In this document: in pieces, positions 42,343 to 50,046 of the stretch
Numbering within the stretch: the first letter of the stretch is position 1
Layout of the letters: each line of letters opens with the position of its first letter
Notes under the pieces: model-generated
Seen by the model: the letters and a program-made list of their open reading frames with translations, nothing else
What the model was told of the DNA's origin: nothing
The model's database searches: none
NCBI GenBank assembly: GCA_045596905.1
Contig: JAZODG010000016.1
Location: 1-59,184 of the forward strand
Length of the DNA: 59,184 bases
Source: RGIG1681 sp045596905
GTDB taxonomy: Bacteria; Bacillota; Clostridia; Christensenellales; UBA1242
Reading direction: 5' to 3'
Position numbers and translations under genes: made by a program

Positions 42343-42419
42343 GGGCCTTTAGCTCAGTTGGTTAGAGCGACCGGCTCATAACCGGTTGGTCCGCGGTTCA
42401 AGTCCGTGAAGGCCCACCA
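42343..42419 (+). tRNA. tRNA-Ile2, anticodon CAT (lysidine type)
   Basis: Acceptor GGGCCTT / AAGGCCC with encoded CCA; anticodon stem ACCGG / CCGGT, loop CTCATAA. The body (CTTTAGCTCAGTTGGTTAGA) and the CTCATAA loop match bacterial tRNA-Ile(CAU), not elongator or initiator Met; position 1 pairs normally, excluding the initiator. TilS modification of C34 is implied. Confidence 0.85.
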
Positions 42420-42440
42420 AACATTTTAATAAGCCTATTT

Positions 42441-42517
42441 GGCCCGGTAGCTCAGTTGGTTAGAGCGCCAGCCTGTCACGCTGGAGGTCGACGGTTCGAG
42501 CCCGTTTCGGGTCGCCA
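42441..42517 (+). tRNA. tRNA-Asp, anticodon GTC
   Basis: Acceptor GGCCCGG / TCGGGTC (two G-T pairs), discriminator G, encoded CCA; anticodon stem CCAGC / GCTGG, loop CTGTCAC. Confidence 0.96.
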
Positions 42518-42554
42518 TATTGTTTTCACTTATTTCAATGAAAAAAATAAGTAT

Positions 42555-42630
42555 GCCTCGGTAGCTCAGTCGGTAGAGCATGAGACTGAAAATCTCAGTG
42601 TCGGTGGTTCGATTCCGCCCCGCGGCACCA
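42555..42630 (+). tRNA. tRNA-Phe, anticodon GAA, with one acceptor mismatch
   Basis: Anticodon stem TGAGA / TCTCA, loop CTGAAAA gives GAA. Acceptor GCCTCGG faces CCGCGGC, leaving a T4-C69 mismatch while the other six pairs form. T arm GGTGG TTCGATT CCGCC is normal; CCA is encoded. Confidence 0.93.
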
Positions 42631-42634
42631 AGAT

Positions 42635-42709
42635 GCTGGTGTGGCTCAATGGTAGAGCAGCTGATTTGTAATCAGCCGGTTGTTGGTTCGATTCCGACCA
42701 CCAGCTCCA
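42635..42709 (+). tRNA. tRNA-Thr, anticodon TGT
   Basis: Acceptor GCTGGTG / CACCAGC, discriminator T, encoded CCA; anticodon stem GCTGA / TCAGC, loop TTTGTAA. Confidence 0.97.
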
Positions 42710-42718
42710 TAATGTTAC

Positions 42719-42750
42719 TTTTAAGCAAGTGAGAAATCACTTGCTTAAAA
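42719..42750. repeat. Perfect 14-bp inverted repeat with GAAA tetraloop between two tRNAs
   Basis: TTTTAAGCAAGTGA (42719-42732), GAAA, TCACTTGCTTAAAA (42737-42750). A-rich, not T-rich, sequence follows, so it is not an ordinary terminator on the plus strand. Candidate RNA processing or stability element within the tRNA transcript. Confidence 0.7.
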
Positions 42751-42771
42751 AAAACATAAAAATCTTAATAT

Positions 42772-42857
42772 GGGAGGATTGCAGAGCGGCCAAATGCAAC
42801 GGACTGTAAATCCGTCGTCTTTCGACTTCAGTGGTTCGAATCCACTTCCTCCCACCA
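42772..42857 (+). tRNA. tRNA-Tyr, anticodon GTA
   Basis: Acceptor GGGAGGA / TCCTCCC, encoded CCA, anticodon stem ACGGA / TCCGT with loop CTGTAAA, long variable arm. Last gene of the cluster. Confidence 0.96.
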
Positions 42858-42886
42858 AAAAGACCATAGCAATATGGTCTTTTTTA
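42858..42886 (+). terminator. Terminator of the tRNA cluster
   Basis: AGACCATA / TATGGTCT stem with GCAA tetraloop and T-run. Confidence 0.87.
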
Positions 42887-42913
42887 TTGTTTTTTATTTT
42901 ATAAGATGTATTT

Positions 42914-42942
42914 TAACCTGCGTACTAGCAGGTTATTTTTTT
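42914..42942 (+). terminator. Second terminator-like hairpin
   Basis: TAACCTGC / GCAGGTTA stem, loop GTACTA, followed by seven T; back-up terminator after the tRNA cluster. Confidence 0.7.
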
Positions 42943-43028
42943 AATAAATATTTATAAAATATTTATTTTATGGGGTGATTGTTTGACCTTGGTGAAATAA
43001 TTGATTAAAATTGATATAAGAGGACTTT

Positions 43029-43496
43029 ATGAATAGAATTTATTGTGCTATTGGCAAGATTGTTGAAGTGACTCAATTTATTGAAGTTAAACTTGGTGAC
43101 ATTTGTGAAAAAAGCGAAATCATTAAAGAGTTTGCTAGACATGTGAAAATGACTAAGGAAGATTATGCTCAGATTGAAAATGATGCCAGTTATATAAAAG
43201 ACAAAATGACAACTATGACATTTGGTGCTCTTATTGGTGTTATTTATGAGTCAAAGAGTTTGAGTTATGACGAAATCACAGAACTTAAAACACTCTTAGA
43301 GAAAAGAAACTATTTTACTCATGAGTACTTCAAATACACTTCATTTGAAAATGCAAAAGAAGATGAAATTGTTGAAGAGTTTGAAGCTTTGAAAGAGTAT
43401 TTATCAAAACTTAAAAGGTTTTTAAACAGACTTGAAATTATTTATGCAGGTCAGACAGAAAGACTTGATTATTTGATTGCTAAGAATAATTTATAG
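43029..43496 (+). CDS. All-helical protein with a HEPN-like RNxxxH motif
   Basis: 155 aa, no membrane segment. LKTLLEKRNYFTHEYFKYT at about residues 89-107 contains R-N-x3-H, the catalytic Rx4-6H motif of HEPN ribonucleases with the usual polar residue after Arg; the rest is helical, as expected for that fold. HEPN proteins act as RNA-cutting toxins, defence effectors or RNA-processing factors. AGAGGA precedes ATG 43029. The next gene begins 10 nt downstream and may be its partner. The family is inferred from the motif and secondary structure only. Confidence 0.55.
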   Translation: MNRIYCAIGKIVEVTQFIEVKLGDICEKSEIIKEFARHVKMTKEDYAQIENDASYIKDKMTTMTFGALIGVIYESKSLSYDEITELKTLLEKRNYFTHEYFKYTSFENAKEDEIVEEFEALKEYLSKLKRFLNRLEIIYAGQTERLDYLIAKNNL

Positions 43497-43506
43497 GGGA
43501 ATGATT

Positions 43507-43869
43507 ATGGCAAAGGTTGACGTGTCTTTGGTTGATAAGTTTAAAAAACTTGAAACTGAGATTCTTGATATTTTGAAGGAAAATAATATTGATTTTGATG
43601 AGTCTGTTAATGATAAGACTCTCAAGGCTATGCTTAAAAAATATATTTCAAATGTTAGAAAGGTTGAAAAACTCTTTGAAGAATATGAAGAAGTTGCACA
43701 AAAGATTGAAGATCTTTCAGCTGATTCAAAACAAAAGGCAGCAGTTGATGAAGCTGTTGTTAATTTGAGAGAAGACGCTGTGCAAGAAACTGTTGAAGTT
43801 GAACATGTGGGCAATAAGATTATTGTTAAGAGAAAAAAGAAAGTTAATGGTGTTGAAAGACAAATTTAA
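43507..43869 (+). CDS. Small coiled-coil protein of unknown function, paired with the HEPN-like gene
   Basis: 120 aa from ATG 43507 (MAKVDVSLVDKFKKLE) with AGGGGA upstream; an earlier in-frame start overlaps the previous gene and has no ribosome site. Helical and heptad-like (VRKVEKLFEEYEEVAQKIED), then an acidic stretch and a basic end (NKIIVKRKKKVNG). Not recognised. Could be the partner or antidote of the preceding gene, but this is context only. Confidence 0.62.
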   Translation: MAKVDVSLVDKFKKLETEILDILKENNIDFDESVNDKTLKAMLKKYISNVRKVEKLFEEYEEVAQKIEDLSADSKQKAAVDEAVVNLREDAVQETVEVEHVGNKIIVKRKKKVNGVERQI

Positions 43870-43876
43870 AATTTGT

Positions 43877-43906
43877 TTGTAATTTTAGCACACTGTGTGC
43901 TATACT
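43877..43906 (+). promoter_or_regulatory. Promoter with an embedded 15-bp palindrome, macro-domain gene
   Basis: TTGTAA (43877-43882), 18-nt spacer, TATACT (43901-43906). The spacer holds the perfect palindrome AGCACACTGTGTGCT (43887-43901), a plausible repressor operator between the two hexamers. Confidence 0.55.
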
Positions 43907-43925
43907 TTAAAAGGAAGGCGAAAGA

Positions 43926-44732
43926 ATGGAGTATACCGTTGAGCAGTTAGATGAAAAACTGAATAGACTTATTGCAATCTTATGCGAAGACGAAGAAATT
44001 GATATTAATAAATTCAAGCTTGATGAAATGGATATTGGAACAAAAAGAATCATCTTTAGGGGATTATCGAACCAAAGACAACCAAGTCCACTTTCTTCTG
44101 AATTTATGCGACTTCAAGATGAGATTTTATCTTTTGAGAGAGACCATAAGATTATTGTTGATGTAAACAAACTTGCATATACAAACAATATGTCAATTTT
44201 TATGGGTGATATCACAACACTTCGTGCTGATGCTATTGTTAATGCTGCAAACCCAAGAATGCTTGGAAGTTTTGACCCTTGTGATTCATCAATTGACAAC
44301 GTTATCATGTCGGCAGGTGGGCTTCAAATTAGACAAGAGCTTAATTATCTAATGTCAAAACAAGGTCATCAAGAACCAAACGGAAGAGCAAAGTTAACAA
44401 AAGGCTATAACCTTCCAGCAAACTACATCATTCATACTGTTGGACCAATAATCTTTGATAGGGTTTCATATCATGATAAAATTGACCTTGCAAACTGCTA
44501 TAAGTCATGTTTGGAACTTGCTGTTCAAAATGGGTTTAAAAATATTGTTTTTTGTTGTATTGCAACAGGAACATTTAAGTTTCCAAGAGATTTGGGCTCA
44601 AAGATAGCAGTTACAACTGTTTCTAATTGGCTAAAAGAAAACAATTATCCAATTAAGGTTGTATTTTGTGTATACAATGACCACGACAGAAAACTTTATG
44701 AAGAGAAGTTTAAAGAACTAAATTTAATTTAA
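43926..44732 (+). CDS. Macro-domain ADP-ribosylhydrolase-like protein with altered metal site
   Basis: 268 aa. N-terminal helical segment of about 85 aa, then a macro domain of the zinc-dependent class: MGDITTLRADAIVNAANPRML, GLQIRQELNYLMSKQGHQEP, AKLTKGYNLPANYIIHTVGP and IATGTFKFPRDLGSKIAVTT. These proteins remove ADP-ribose from modified proteins. Where the class has a F-x-P-x-H-x-C-I-D-N metal loop, residues 116-125 read FDPCDSSIDN, so the His and following Cys are replaced and zinc may be absent. AAGGAAGG precedes ATG 43926; degV follows 14 nt later. Confidence 0.88.
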   Translation: MEYTVEQLDEKLNRLIAILCEDEEIDINKFKLDEMDIGTKRIIFRGLSNQRQPSPLSSEFMRLQDEILSFERDHKIIVDVNKLAYTNNMSIFMGDITTLRADAIVNAANPRMLGSFDPCDSSIDNVIMSAGGLQIRQELNYLMSKQGHQEPNGRAKLTKGYNLPANYIIHTVGPIIFDRVSYHDKIDLANCYKSCLELAVQNGFKNIVFCCIATGTFKFPRDLGSKIAVTTVSNWLKENNYPIKVVFCVYNDHDRKLYEEKFKELNLI

Positions 44733-44746
44733 AGGATGGGATAATC

Positions 44747-45604
44747 ATGAGCGTATTTTTTACTGATACCGATTGCGAAATGCATTATACAGACGCTGAA
44801 AACCTTGGGATGCAGATTATCAAAATGCCTTATATCTTGAAAGGTGAAGAATCATATTACGACTTCGGAAAAGCTTCAGATATTGAGTCGTTTTATAAAG
44901 ACATGAGAGCTGGTGAAGTTGTTTCAACTGCAGCGCTCAACACAAATGATTATATAAACTATTTTGAGCCAGTGCTTGCTTCTGGTGAAGATATTTTGTA
45001 TGTGCATTTTTCTTCTAATTTGTCATGCACATTCAATTCAATGGATGAAGCTATTAAGATTTTAAAAGAAAAATATCCAGATAGAAAAGTGACAACTTTC
45101 GACACAAAAAATATTAGTCTTGGTGCTGGTATTCAAGCAATTGAAGCTTGTAAACTTCATAATGCTGGCGCAAGTGATGAAGAAGTTGTGGAATTTTTGA
45201 CAGCTTTCAGAGAAAAAATTGGTATTTATTTTTATGTTGAAAGTTTGAAGTATTTAAGAAGAGGTGGCAGAGTTTCTGCAGCTTCAGCTGTTATGGGAAC
45301 ACTTTTGAATATCAAGCCAATTTTGACAGTTGATAATGAAGGAAAGCTTGGTAAACTTGCAACTGTGAAGGGTAGCAAAAAGGCTATTGACTTTTTGTAT
45401 GAAAGATTTGATAAAGAATATTTGAATGATGAAAAGTATGAACTTTTCATTGTTGACGCATCAAATAAAACTGAAGGTGATAGACTTGCAGAGAAAATCA
45501 GAACTTCAGGAAAAAATGTGTCAATCAGAAGACTTGACGTGGGTCCAGTCATTGGTGCACACGCCGGTCCTGGAACTGTTGGTTTAATATTTGTAAAAGC
45601 TTAA
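44747..45604 (+). CDS. DegV family fatty-acid-binding protein
   Basis: 285 aa. VFFTDTDCEMHYTDAENLGM, VVSTAALNTNDYINYFEP, VHFSSNLSCTFNSM, VTTFDTKNISLGAGIQA, LKYLRRGGRVSAASAVMGT and the C-terminal GPVIGAHAGPGTVGLIF are family marks. DegV/FakB proteins hold a fatty acid for phosphorylation by FakA. Cotranscribed with the macro-domain gene. Confidence 0.95.
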   Translation: MSVFFTDTDCEMHYTDAENLGMQIIKMPYILKGEESYYDFGKASDIESFYKDMRAGEVVSTAALNTNDYINYFEPVLASGEDILYVHFSSNLSCTFNSMDEAIKILKEKYPDRKVTTFDTKNISLGAGIQAIEACKLHNAGASDEEVVEFLTAFREKIGIYFYVESLKYLRRGGRVSAASAVMGTLLNIKPILTVDNEGKLGKLATVKGSKKAIDFLYERFDKEYLNDEKYELFIVDASNKTEGDRLAEKIRTSGKNVSIRRLDVGPVIGAHAGPGTVGLIFVKA

Positions 45605-45629
45605 AAAAGGGGGATTTTTGCCCCTTTTT
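45604..45629 (+). terminator. Terminator after degV
   Basis: AAAAAGGGG / CCCCTTTTT stem with loop GATTTTTG. Confidence 0.75.
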
Positions 45630-45643
45630 CTATTGCTATTTTG

Positions 45644-45673
45644 TTGACTTAAAAACATGATTTATTGTATTAT
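45644..45673 (+). promoter_or_regulatory. Promoter of the ctsR operon
   Basis: TTGACT (45644-45649), 18-nt spacer, TATTAT (45668-45673). No direct repeat of the CtsR box type (GGTCAAA) is visible around it. Confidence 0.5.
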
Positions 45674-45718
45674 TATTAATGTTATCACAATTTTTTTAGA
45701 GAGATTTTGGGGGGCTAA

Positions 45719-46180
45719 ATGGCTAACATTTCAGATACAATAGAACAGTTTATTATGGCGACTCTTGGTGACAATGAGTCTATAGATATTTCAAGAAATT
45801 CACTTGCAGAATACTTTGCTTGTGTGCCAAGTCAAATCAACTATGTGTTGGATACTAGATTCACAGTTGATAGGGGTTTTTTGGTTGAAAGCAAAAGGGG
45901 TGGAAGTGGTTTTATAAAAATAACTAAAATCAAAACACAAAATGAGAATGAATACTTAAATAGCTTGGTTTTAGAGAGTGTTGGAGACGAACTTAATTTA
46001 AGAAGAATGACTCAAATTTTAGACAGACTTGAAAGCAGCGAAATCGTTTCAAACAAAGAAAGAATTTTGATTGAGTCAGCTCTTTCAGAAGACTCTTTAA
46101 TGATGCCATTTACAATTCGTGATAGAATCAGAGCCCAAGCTTTTAAAAACGTATTACTCAGACTTATGGTTAATAACTAA
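45719..46180 (+). CDS. ctsR: CtsR, heat-shock/protein-quality repressor
   Basis: 153 aa. Winged-helix DNA-binding part SLAEYFACVPSQINYVLDTR, then the glycine-rich wing VESKRGGSGFIKI; the C-terminal dimer domain follows. CtsR represses clp genes and its own operon in low-GC Gram-positives. GGGGGG lies before ATG 45719. First gene of ctsR-mcsA-mcsB-clpC; gaps are 12 nt or less. Confidence 0.96.
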   Translation: MANISDTIEQFIMATLGDNESIDISRNSLAEYFACVPSQINYVLDTRFTVDRGFLVESKRGGSGFIKITKIKTQNENEYLNSLVLESVGDELNLRRMTQILDRLESSEIVSNKERILIESALSEDSLMMPFTIRDRIRAQAFKNVLLRLMVNN

Positions 46181-46192
46181 TGGAGAAATAAG

Positions 46193-46537
46193 ATGTTTGA
46201 ATTTGGTGCAAATATTAATAATTTTTCAAATGAAACAGTTGATGAAAAATTCTGCGACAAATGTAGTTCGTCACTTTCTGAAGTTTTGGAGAGTGGTGTT
46301 GTTGGTTGCAGTCATTGTTATGTTGCATTCGAAAATGAGATTAAGAGCTTGATTTTAAACAAACAAGGCAACTTTAATCATGTTGGAAAACTTGCACTCA
46401 AAAGAACATCTAAACTCAAGATTGAAGAAGAGATTAAAAATCTTGAGTCACAAAAGCAAAAAGCAGTTGAAGAAGAAAATTTTATTGTTGCTGAGTCACT
46501 TAAAAATCAAATAGAAAAATTGAAAGGTAGGTTGTAA
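46193..46537 (+). CDS. mcsA: McsA, zinc-binding activator of McsB
   Basis: 114 aa. Two CxxC pairs (CDKCSSSL near residue 22 and GCSHCYVAF near residue 40) and a C-terminal UVR motif (EEENFIVAESLKNQIEKLK). McsA normally binds zinc and activates the arginine kinase McsB. Here the zinc ligands are intact although McsB is degenerate. The first zinc knuckle pairs of some relatives are missing, giving a short form. One-base overlap with mcsB. Confidence 0.92.
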   Translation: MFEFGANINNFSNETVDEKFCDKCSSSLSEVLESGVVGCSHCYVAFENEIKSLILNKQGNFNHVGKLALKRTSKLKIEEEIKNLESQKQKAVEEENFIVAESLKNQIEKLKGRL

Positions 46538-47553
46538 TGAAAGATTATAGCTCAATTGTTATGTCTAGCAGTGTTAAGCTTTTAAGAAACCTATCTGGTT
46601 TTAATTTCCCATCAACGCTTAATCAAACAAGTGGAATGGGTATTAAGGTTTTAAATAAACTTGCTGACAATATATTAAAGATTGATAATGAGTTTAAGAT
46701 TTACAAAATGTCAAGCTTGTCTGAGCTTGATATTAATATCATGCGTGAAAAAGGCTTGATTTCGAATATTTTGGCTGAATCAACCGACTTTGGCGCAGTT
46801 ATTTTGTCTGCAGATGAAGAACTTGCAATCATGCTTAATGAAACCGACCATATTGTTGAAACATACACAAAACAAGGGTTGTCATTGATTCAGGTATATG
46901 ACAAACTTAATGTGGTCGATAATCAAATTTTGTCATCGCTTGATATTGCATATGATGATGCTCTTGGATTTTTGACTTCAAGTTTAAATAAGATTGGTAC
47001 GGGTTTGACTGCAAGCATAAACTTGTTTTTGCCTGCTTTAACAATAACTGGCAAGCTTAAAAATGTTTTATCGGATATATCAAATCAAGGCTTTGAAGTT
47101 CAAACATTAAGCGACAATGTTCAAAGAGTTGGTGACTATGTTTGCACTATTTCAAACAGCCAAACAATAGGAAAAAGAGAATCTGATTTTATTGTTAAGC
47201 TCACTGAAATTTCAATACAAATTAGTGAAATGGAAATTCAAGCTAGAAAAGAGCTTTTGACCATTGGATATAAAGATGATTTGATTGACAGAGTTTATCG
47301 TGCGTGGGGAGTGCTTACAAATTGTTATAAGATAACAGCTCAAGATGCACAAAGATTGTTAAGTGATATAAAAATTGGTTTGGCAATGGACGTTATAAGG
47401 TTTAAAGGAACAGACTTTATTGAAAATCTTATGATTGATATCATGCCATATTCATTAACTAAAATTTCTGATTCAAAGGTGTCTGTTGCAGACCTTGACA
47501 AATATAGAGCAAAGTTTTTGGCAAACATTTTGAAGGCAAGAAGAATAAAATAG
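46537..47553 (+). CDS. mcsB: McsB homologue with destroyed kinase active site (pseudo-arginine kinase)
   Basis: 338 aa, full family length and still alignable: MSSSVKLLRNLSGFNFP, LISNILAESTDFGAVILSADE, AIMLNETDHIVETY, GFLTSSLNKIGTGLTASINL and YVCTISNSQTIGK. Compared with active phosphagen kinases: SSRIR became S12-V-K14, so both Arg are lost; NEEDHLR became NETDHIV (catalytic Glu to T103, Arg to V107); the reactive Cys is S149; GTGLRAS became GTGLTAS (Arg to T158); the VRG loop region has no matching Arg. The protein should not phosphorylate arginine but may keep a structural or regulatory role. It lies 12 nt before clpC. Confidence 0.88.
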   Translation: MKDYSSIVMSSSVKLLRNLSGFNFPSTLNQTSGMGIKVLNKLADNILKIDNEFKIYKMSSLSELDINIMREKGLISNILAESTDFGAVILSADEELAIMLNETDHIVETYTKQGLSLIQVYDKLNVVDNQILSSLDIAYDDALGFLTSSLNKIGTGLTASINLFLPALTITGKLKNVLSDISNQGFEVQTLSDNVQRVGDYVCTISNSQTIGKRESDFIVKLTEISIQISEMEIQARKELLTIGYKDDLIDRVYRAWGVLTNCYKITAQDAQRLLSDIKIGLAMDVIRFKGTDFIENLMIDIMPYSLTKISDSKVSVADLDKYRAKFLANILKARRIK

Positions 47554-47565
47554 GGAGAAAATTTT

Positions 47566-49977
47566 ATGCAACAACAAGCTCAAATGAAGCGAATGGTTGA
47601 TAATGCAGTTGCATTTGCGAAAGCACTAGGTTCAAGTGTTTTGGAAACAGAACACTTGCTTTATGGTGTGCTTTGTGAAGAAAGTTCTTTGGCAGCGAAA
47701 ACACTTGGCTCCGTGGGTGTTTCAAAATCAACTTATGCAAAAGTTGTCAAAACATATAAAAAGGCAACAGTAAGTGCAAGTGACCAAATTATCTATTCAA
47801 AAAATGTGCAGTTTATTTTATCTAAACTTTATTCAAAAGACGGCGAAAAACAAGCTAATATTGAAGACGTTTTATTTTTCTTGATATCTAAAAAAGAGTT
47901 TAAGTCTTATATTATTTTAGCGTCGATTTTTAAGCTTGACATCTCAAAAATCTGCGCAAAGATTTCTAGTTCTCTGTTGTTATACTCTCAAAAGAAGACC
48001 GAAAAAAAAGTTAGTTACACTGACACGCTTCCTGCAGAGCTTAAAGATTTAGGTTTTGATTTAACAGCAAAAATGGCAAATAGTGATATGCCAAAAATCA
48101 TTGGAAGAGATGAAGAGATTGCTAGAACAATAGAAATACTTTGTAGAAAAACAAAAAACAATCCAATATTGATTGGTGAGCCAGGTGTTGGAAAGTCATC
48201 AATTGTTGAAGGGTTAGCTTTAGGAATTGTTCGTGGAGATGTTCCAGAGATTCTGCACAATAAGATTGTTTTCTCTCTTGACCTTGCATCGCTTATGGCT
48301 GGAACAAAGTTCCGTGGAAGCATGGAGGAAAAACTTAAAAAAGCTATTGATGCGATATTATCAAATCCTGACATTATTGTGTTTATTGATGAAGTTCATA
48401 TGCTTTATCAAGTTGGGAACAAAGAAGGTGAGATTTCGCCATCAGATATATTAAAACCATATCTTGCTAGGGGTGAGATTCGTTGTATTGGTGCAACAAC
48501 CATTAATGAGTATAAAAAGAATATTGAAAAAGACCCAGCACTTGAAAGAAGGTTTCAACCAGTTAGTGTTAAAGAACCAAATGTGAGTGATGCGATTTCA
48601 ATTATAAAAAATATTAGACCATCATATGAAAAATTCCATGGTGTTCAAATTTTAGATGAAGCTGTTGAAGCAGCTGTTAATTTGTCTGTTAGATATATCA
48701 CAAACAGATTTTTGCCAGACAAGGCAATTGACTTGATTGATGAAGCTTGTAGTAAATTAAAGATAAGTTTATCTGAAGCATCAGACGAAGTTAGAACTCT
48801 TAATAAAAAGATTTTGGAACTTGATAGAAGAAAGGCTGAATGCATCAAAGAAGGCAGAGAAGACTTTTTGATGGCAAATAAAATCAACCAAGAAAAAACG
48901 CAAATTTTAAATAAAATCTCAGAAATTCGCTCAAAAGAACTTCAAATCAACGGAAAAATCGCAAATGAGATCACTGCTGAAAATATTAGAGAAGTTGTTT
49001 CTGCTTGGACAAAAATACCTGTAAACAAGCTTTCATCAACTGAAAAAGAAATGCTTGTTAACCTTGAAAACATTATTGGTTCAAGAGTGTTTGGTCAAGA
49101 TGAAGCAGTTTCTGCTATTGCAAATGCAATAAGAAGATCAAGGGCTGATATTAATGATCCAAACAAGCCTATTGGTTCATTCTTGTTTTTGGGTCCAACT
49201 GGTGTTGGAAAAACCGAACTTGCAAAAGCTATTAGTGATGTTATGTTTAACAGTGAAGATGCAATCTTGAGATTTGATATGAGTGAGTTCATGGAGAGTC
49301 ATTCAGTTGCAAGACTTATTGGTGCGCCACCTGGATATGTTGGACATGAAGATGGTGGAGAACTCACTGACGCCGTTAAAAACAATCCTTATTCAGTTGT
49401 GCTTTTTGATGAAATTGAAAAGGCACACCCAGATATCTTTAACATACTTCTTCAGATTTTAGATGAAGGAAGACTTACTGATTCAAAAGGAAAGCTTGTA
49501 AACTTTAGAAATACAATTGTTATTTTGACAAGCAACAATGGTGTGCAAGAACTGATTGCTAGAAGAAAGCAAGAAAAAGCATCGCAATTAGCAACAAAAG
49601 TTTCAACCGATGAATTTTTGATGAATAAACTTCGTGATAAGTTTAAGCCTGAAATATTAAATAGAATCGACCAAATTGTTATTTTTGATACACTTTCAAA
49701 AGAGAGTGTTTTGAAGATTACAAACTTGATGCTTGATTCGTTTGTTAAAAGAGTGGCTAAAAAAGGTATTAGACTTGTTATTACAGACGCATGCAAAAGC
49801 TTGATTTGTGATAAAGGCTATGACGAAGAATATGGTGCAAGACCAATTAAAAAGGTTATTGATAAAGAAATTAAAGACATTTTGGCTAACATGATTATTA
49901 AAGGTGAAATTGGAGAAAATTCAGTTGTGAAAATTGACGCAGCTCAAAATAATTTTATATTTGAGATAATTTGTTAG
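47566..49977 (+). CDS. clpC: ClpC, AAA+ unfoldase of the ClpCP protease
   Basis: 803 aa. Divergent Clp-N domain (1-150, ETEHLLYGVLCEESSLA), NBD1 with Walker A GEPGVGKSS and Walker B VFIDEVHML, a short coiled M-domain around residues 420-455 (EGREDFLMANKINQEKTQI), NBD2 with GPTGVGKTELAKA and VVLFDEIEKAHPDIF, and C-terminal D2-small. It unfolds substrates for ClpP. Last gene of the ctsR operon. In active systems its N-domain reads phosphoarginine; since McsB looks dead here, another tagging or adaptor route is likely. Confidence 0.96.
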   Translation: MQQQAQMKRMVDNAVAFAKALGSSVLETEHLLYGVLCEESSLAAKTLGSVGVSKSTYAKVVKTYKKATVSASDQIIYSKNVQFILSKLYSKDGEKQANIEDVLFFLISKKEFKSYIILASIFKLDISKICAKISSSLLLYSQKKTEKKVSYTDTLPAELKDLGFDLTAKMANSDMPKIIGRDEEIARTIEILCRKTKNNPILIGEPGVGKSSIVEGLALGIVRGDVPEILHNKIVFSLDLASLMAGTKFRGSMEEKLKKAIDAILSNPDIIVFIDEVHMLYQVGNKEGEISPSDILKPYLARGEIRCIGATTINEYKKNIEKDPALERRFQPVSVKEPNVSDAISIIKNIRPSYEKFHGVQILDEAVEAAVNLSVRYITNRFLPDKAIDLIDEACSKLKISLSEASDEVRTLNKKILELDRRKAECIKEGREDFLMANKINQEKTQILNKISEIRSKELQINGKIANEITAENIREVVSAWTKIPVNKLSSTEKEMLVNLENIIGSRVFGQDEAVSAIANAIRRSRADINDPNKPIGSFLFLGPTGVGKTELAKAISDVMFNSEDAILRFDMSEFMESHSVARLIGAPPGYVGHEDGGELTDAVKNNPYSVVLFDEIEKAHPDIFNILLQILDEGRLTDSKGKLVNFRNTIVILTSNNGVQELIARRKQEKASQLATKVSTDEFLMNKLRDKFKPEILNRIDQIVIFDTLSKESVLKITNLMLDSFVKRVAKKGIRLVITDACKSLICDKGYDEEYGARPIKKVIDKEIKDILANMIIKGEIGENSVVKIDAAQNNFIFEIIC

Positions 49978-50046
49978 TGAAAAAGTTGTGTTTTATTTAT
50001 TTTTTCGTTTATAATAATAATAGAACAAGTAATGGAGGGTTAGATT

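Noticed and set aside
42343..42419. tRNA with CAT anticodon as initiator or elongator Met
   Set aside because: Normal first pair excludes initiator; loop CTCATAA and body sequence fit tRNA-Ile2 better than elongator Met.
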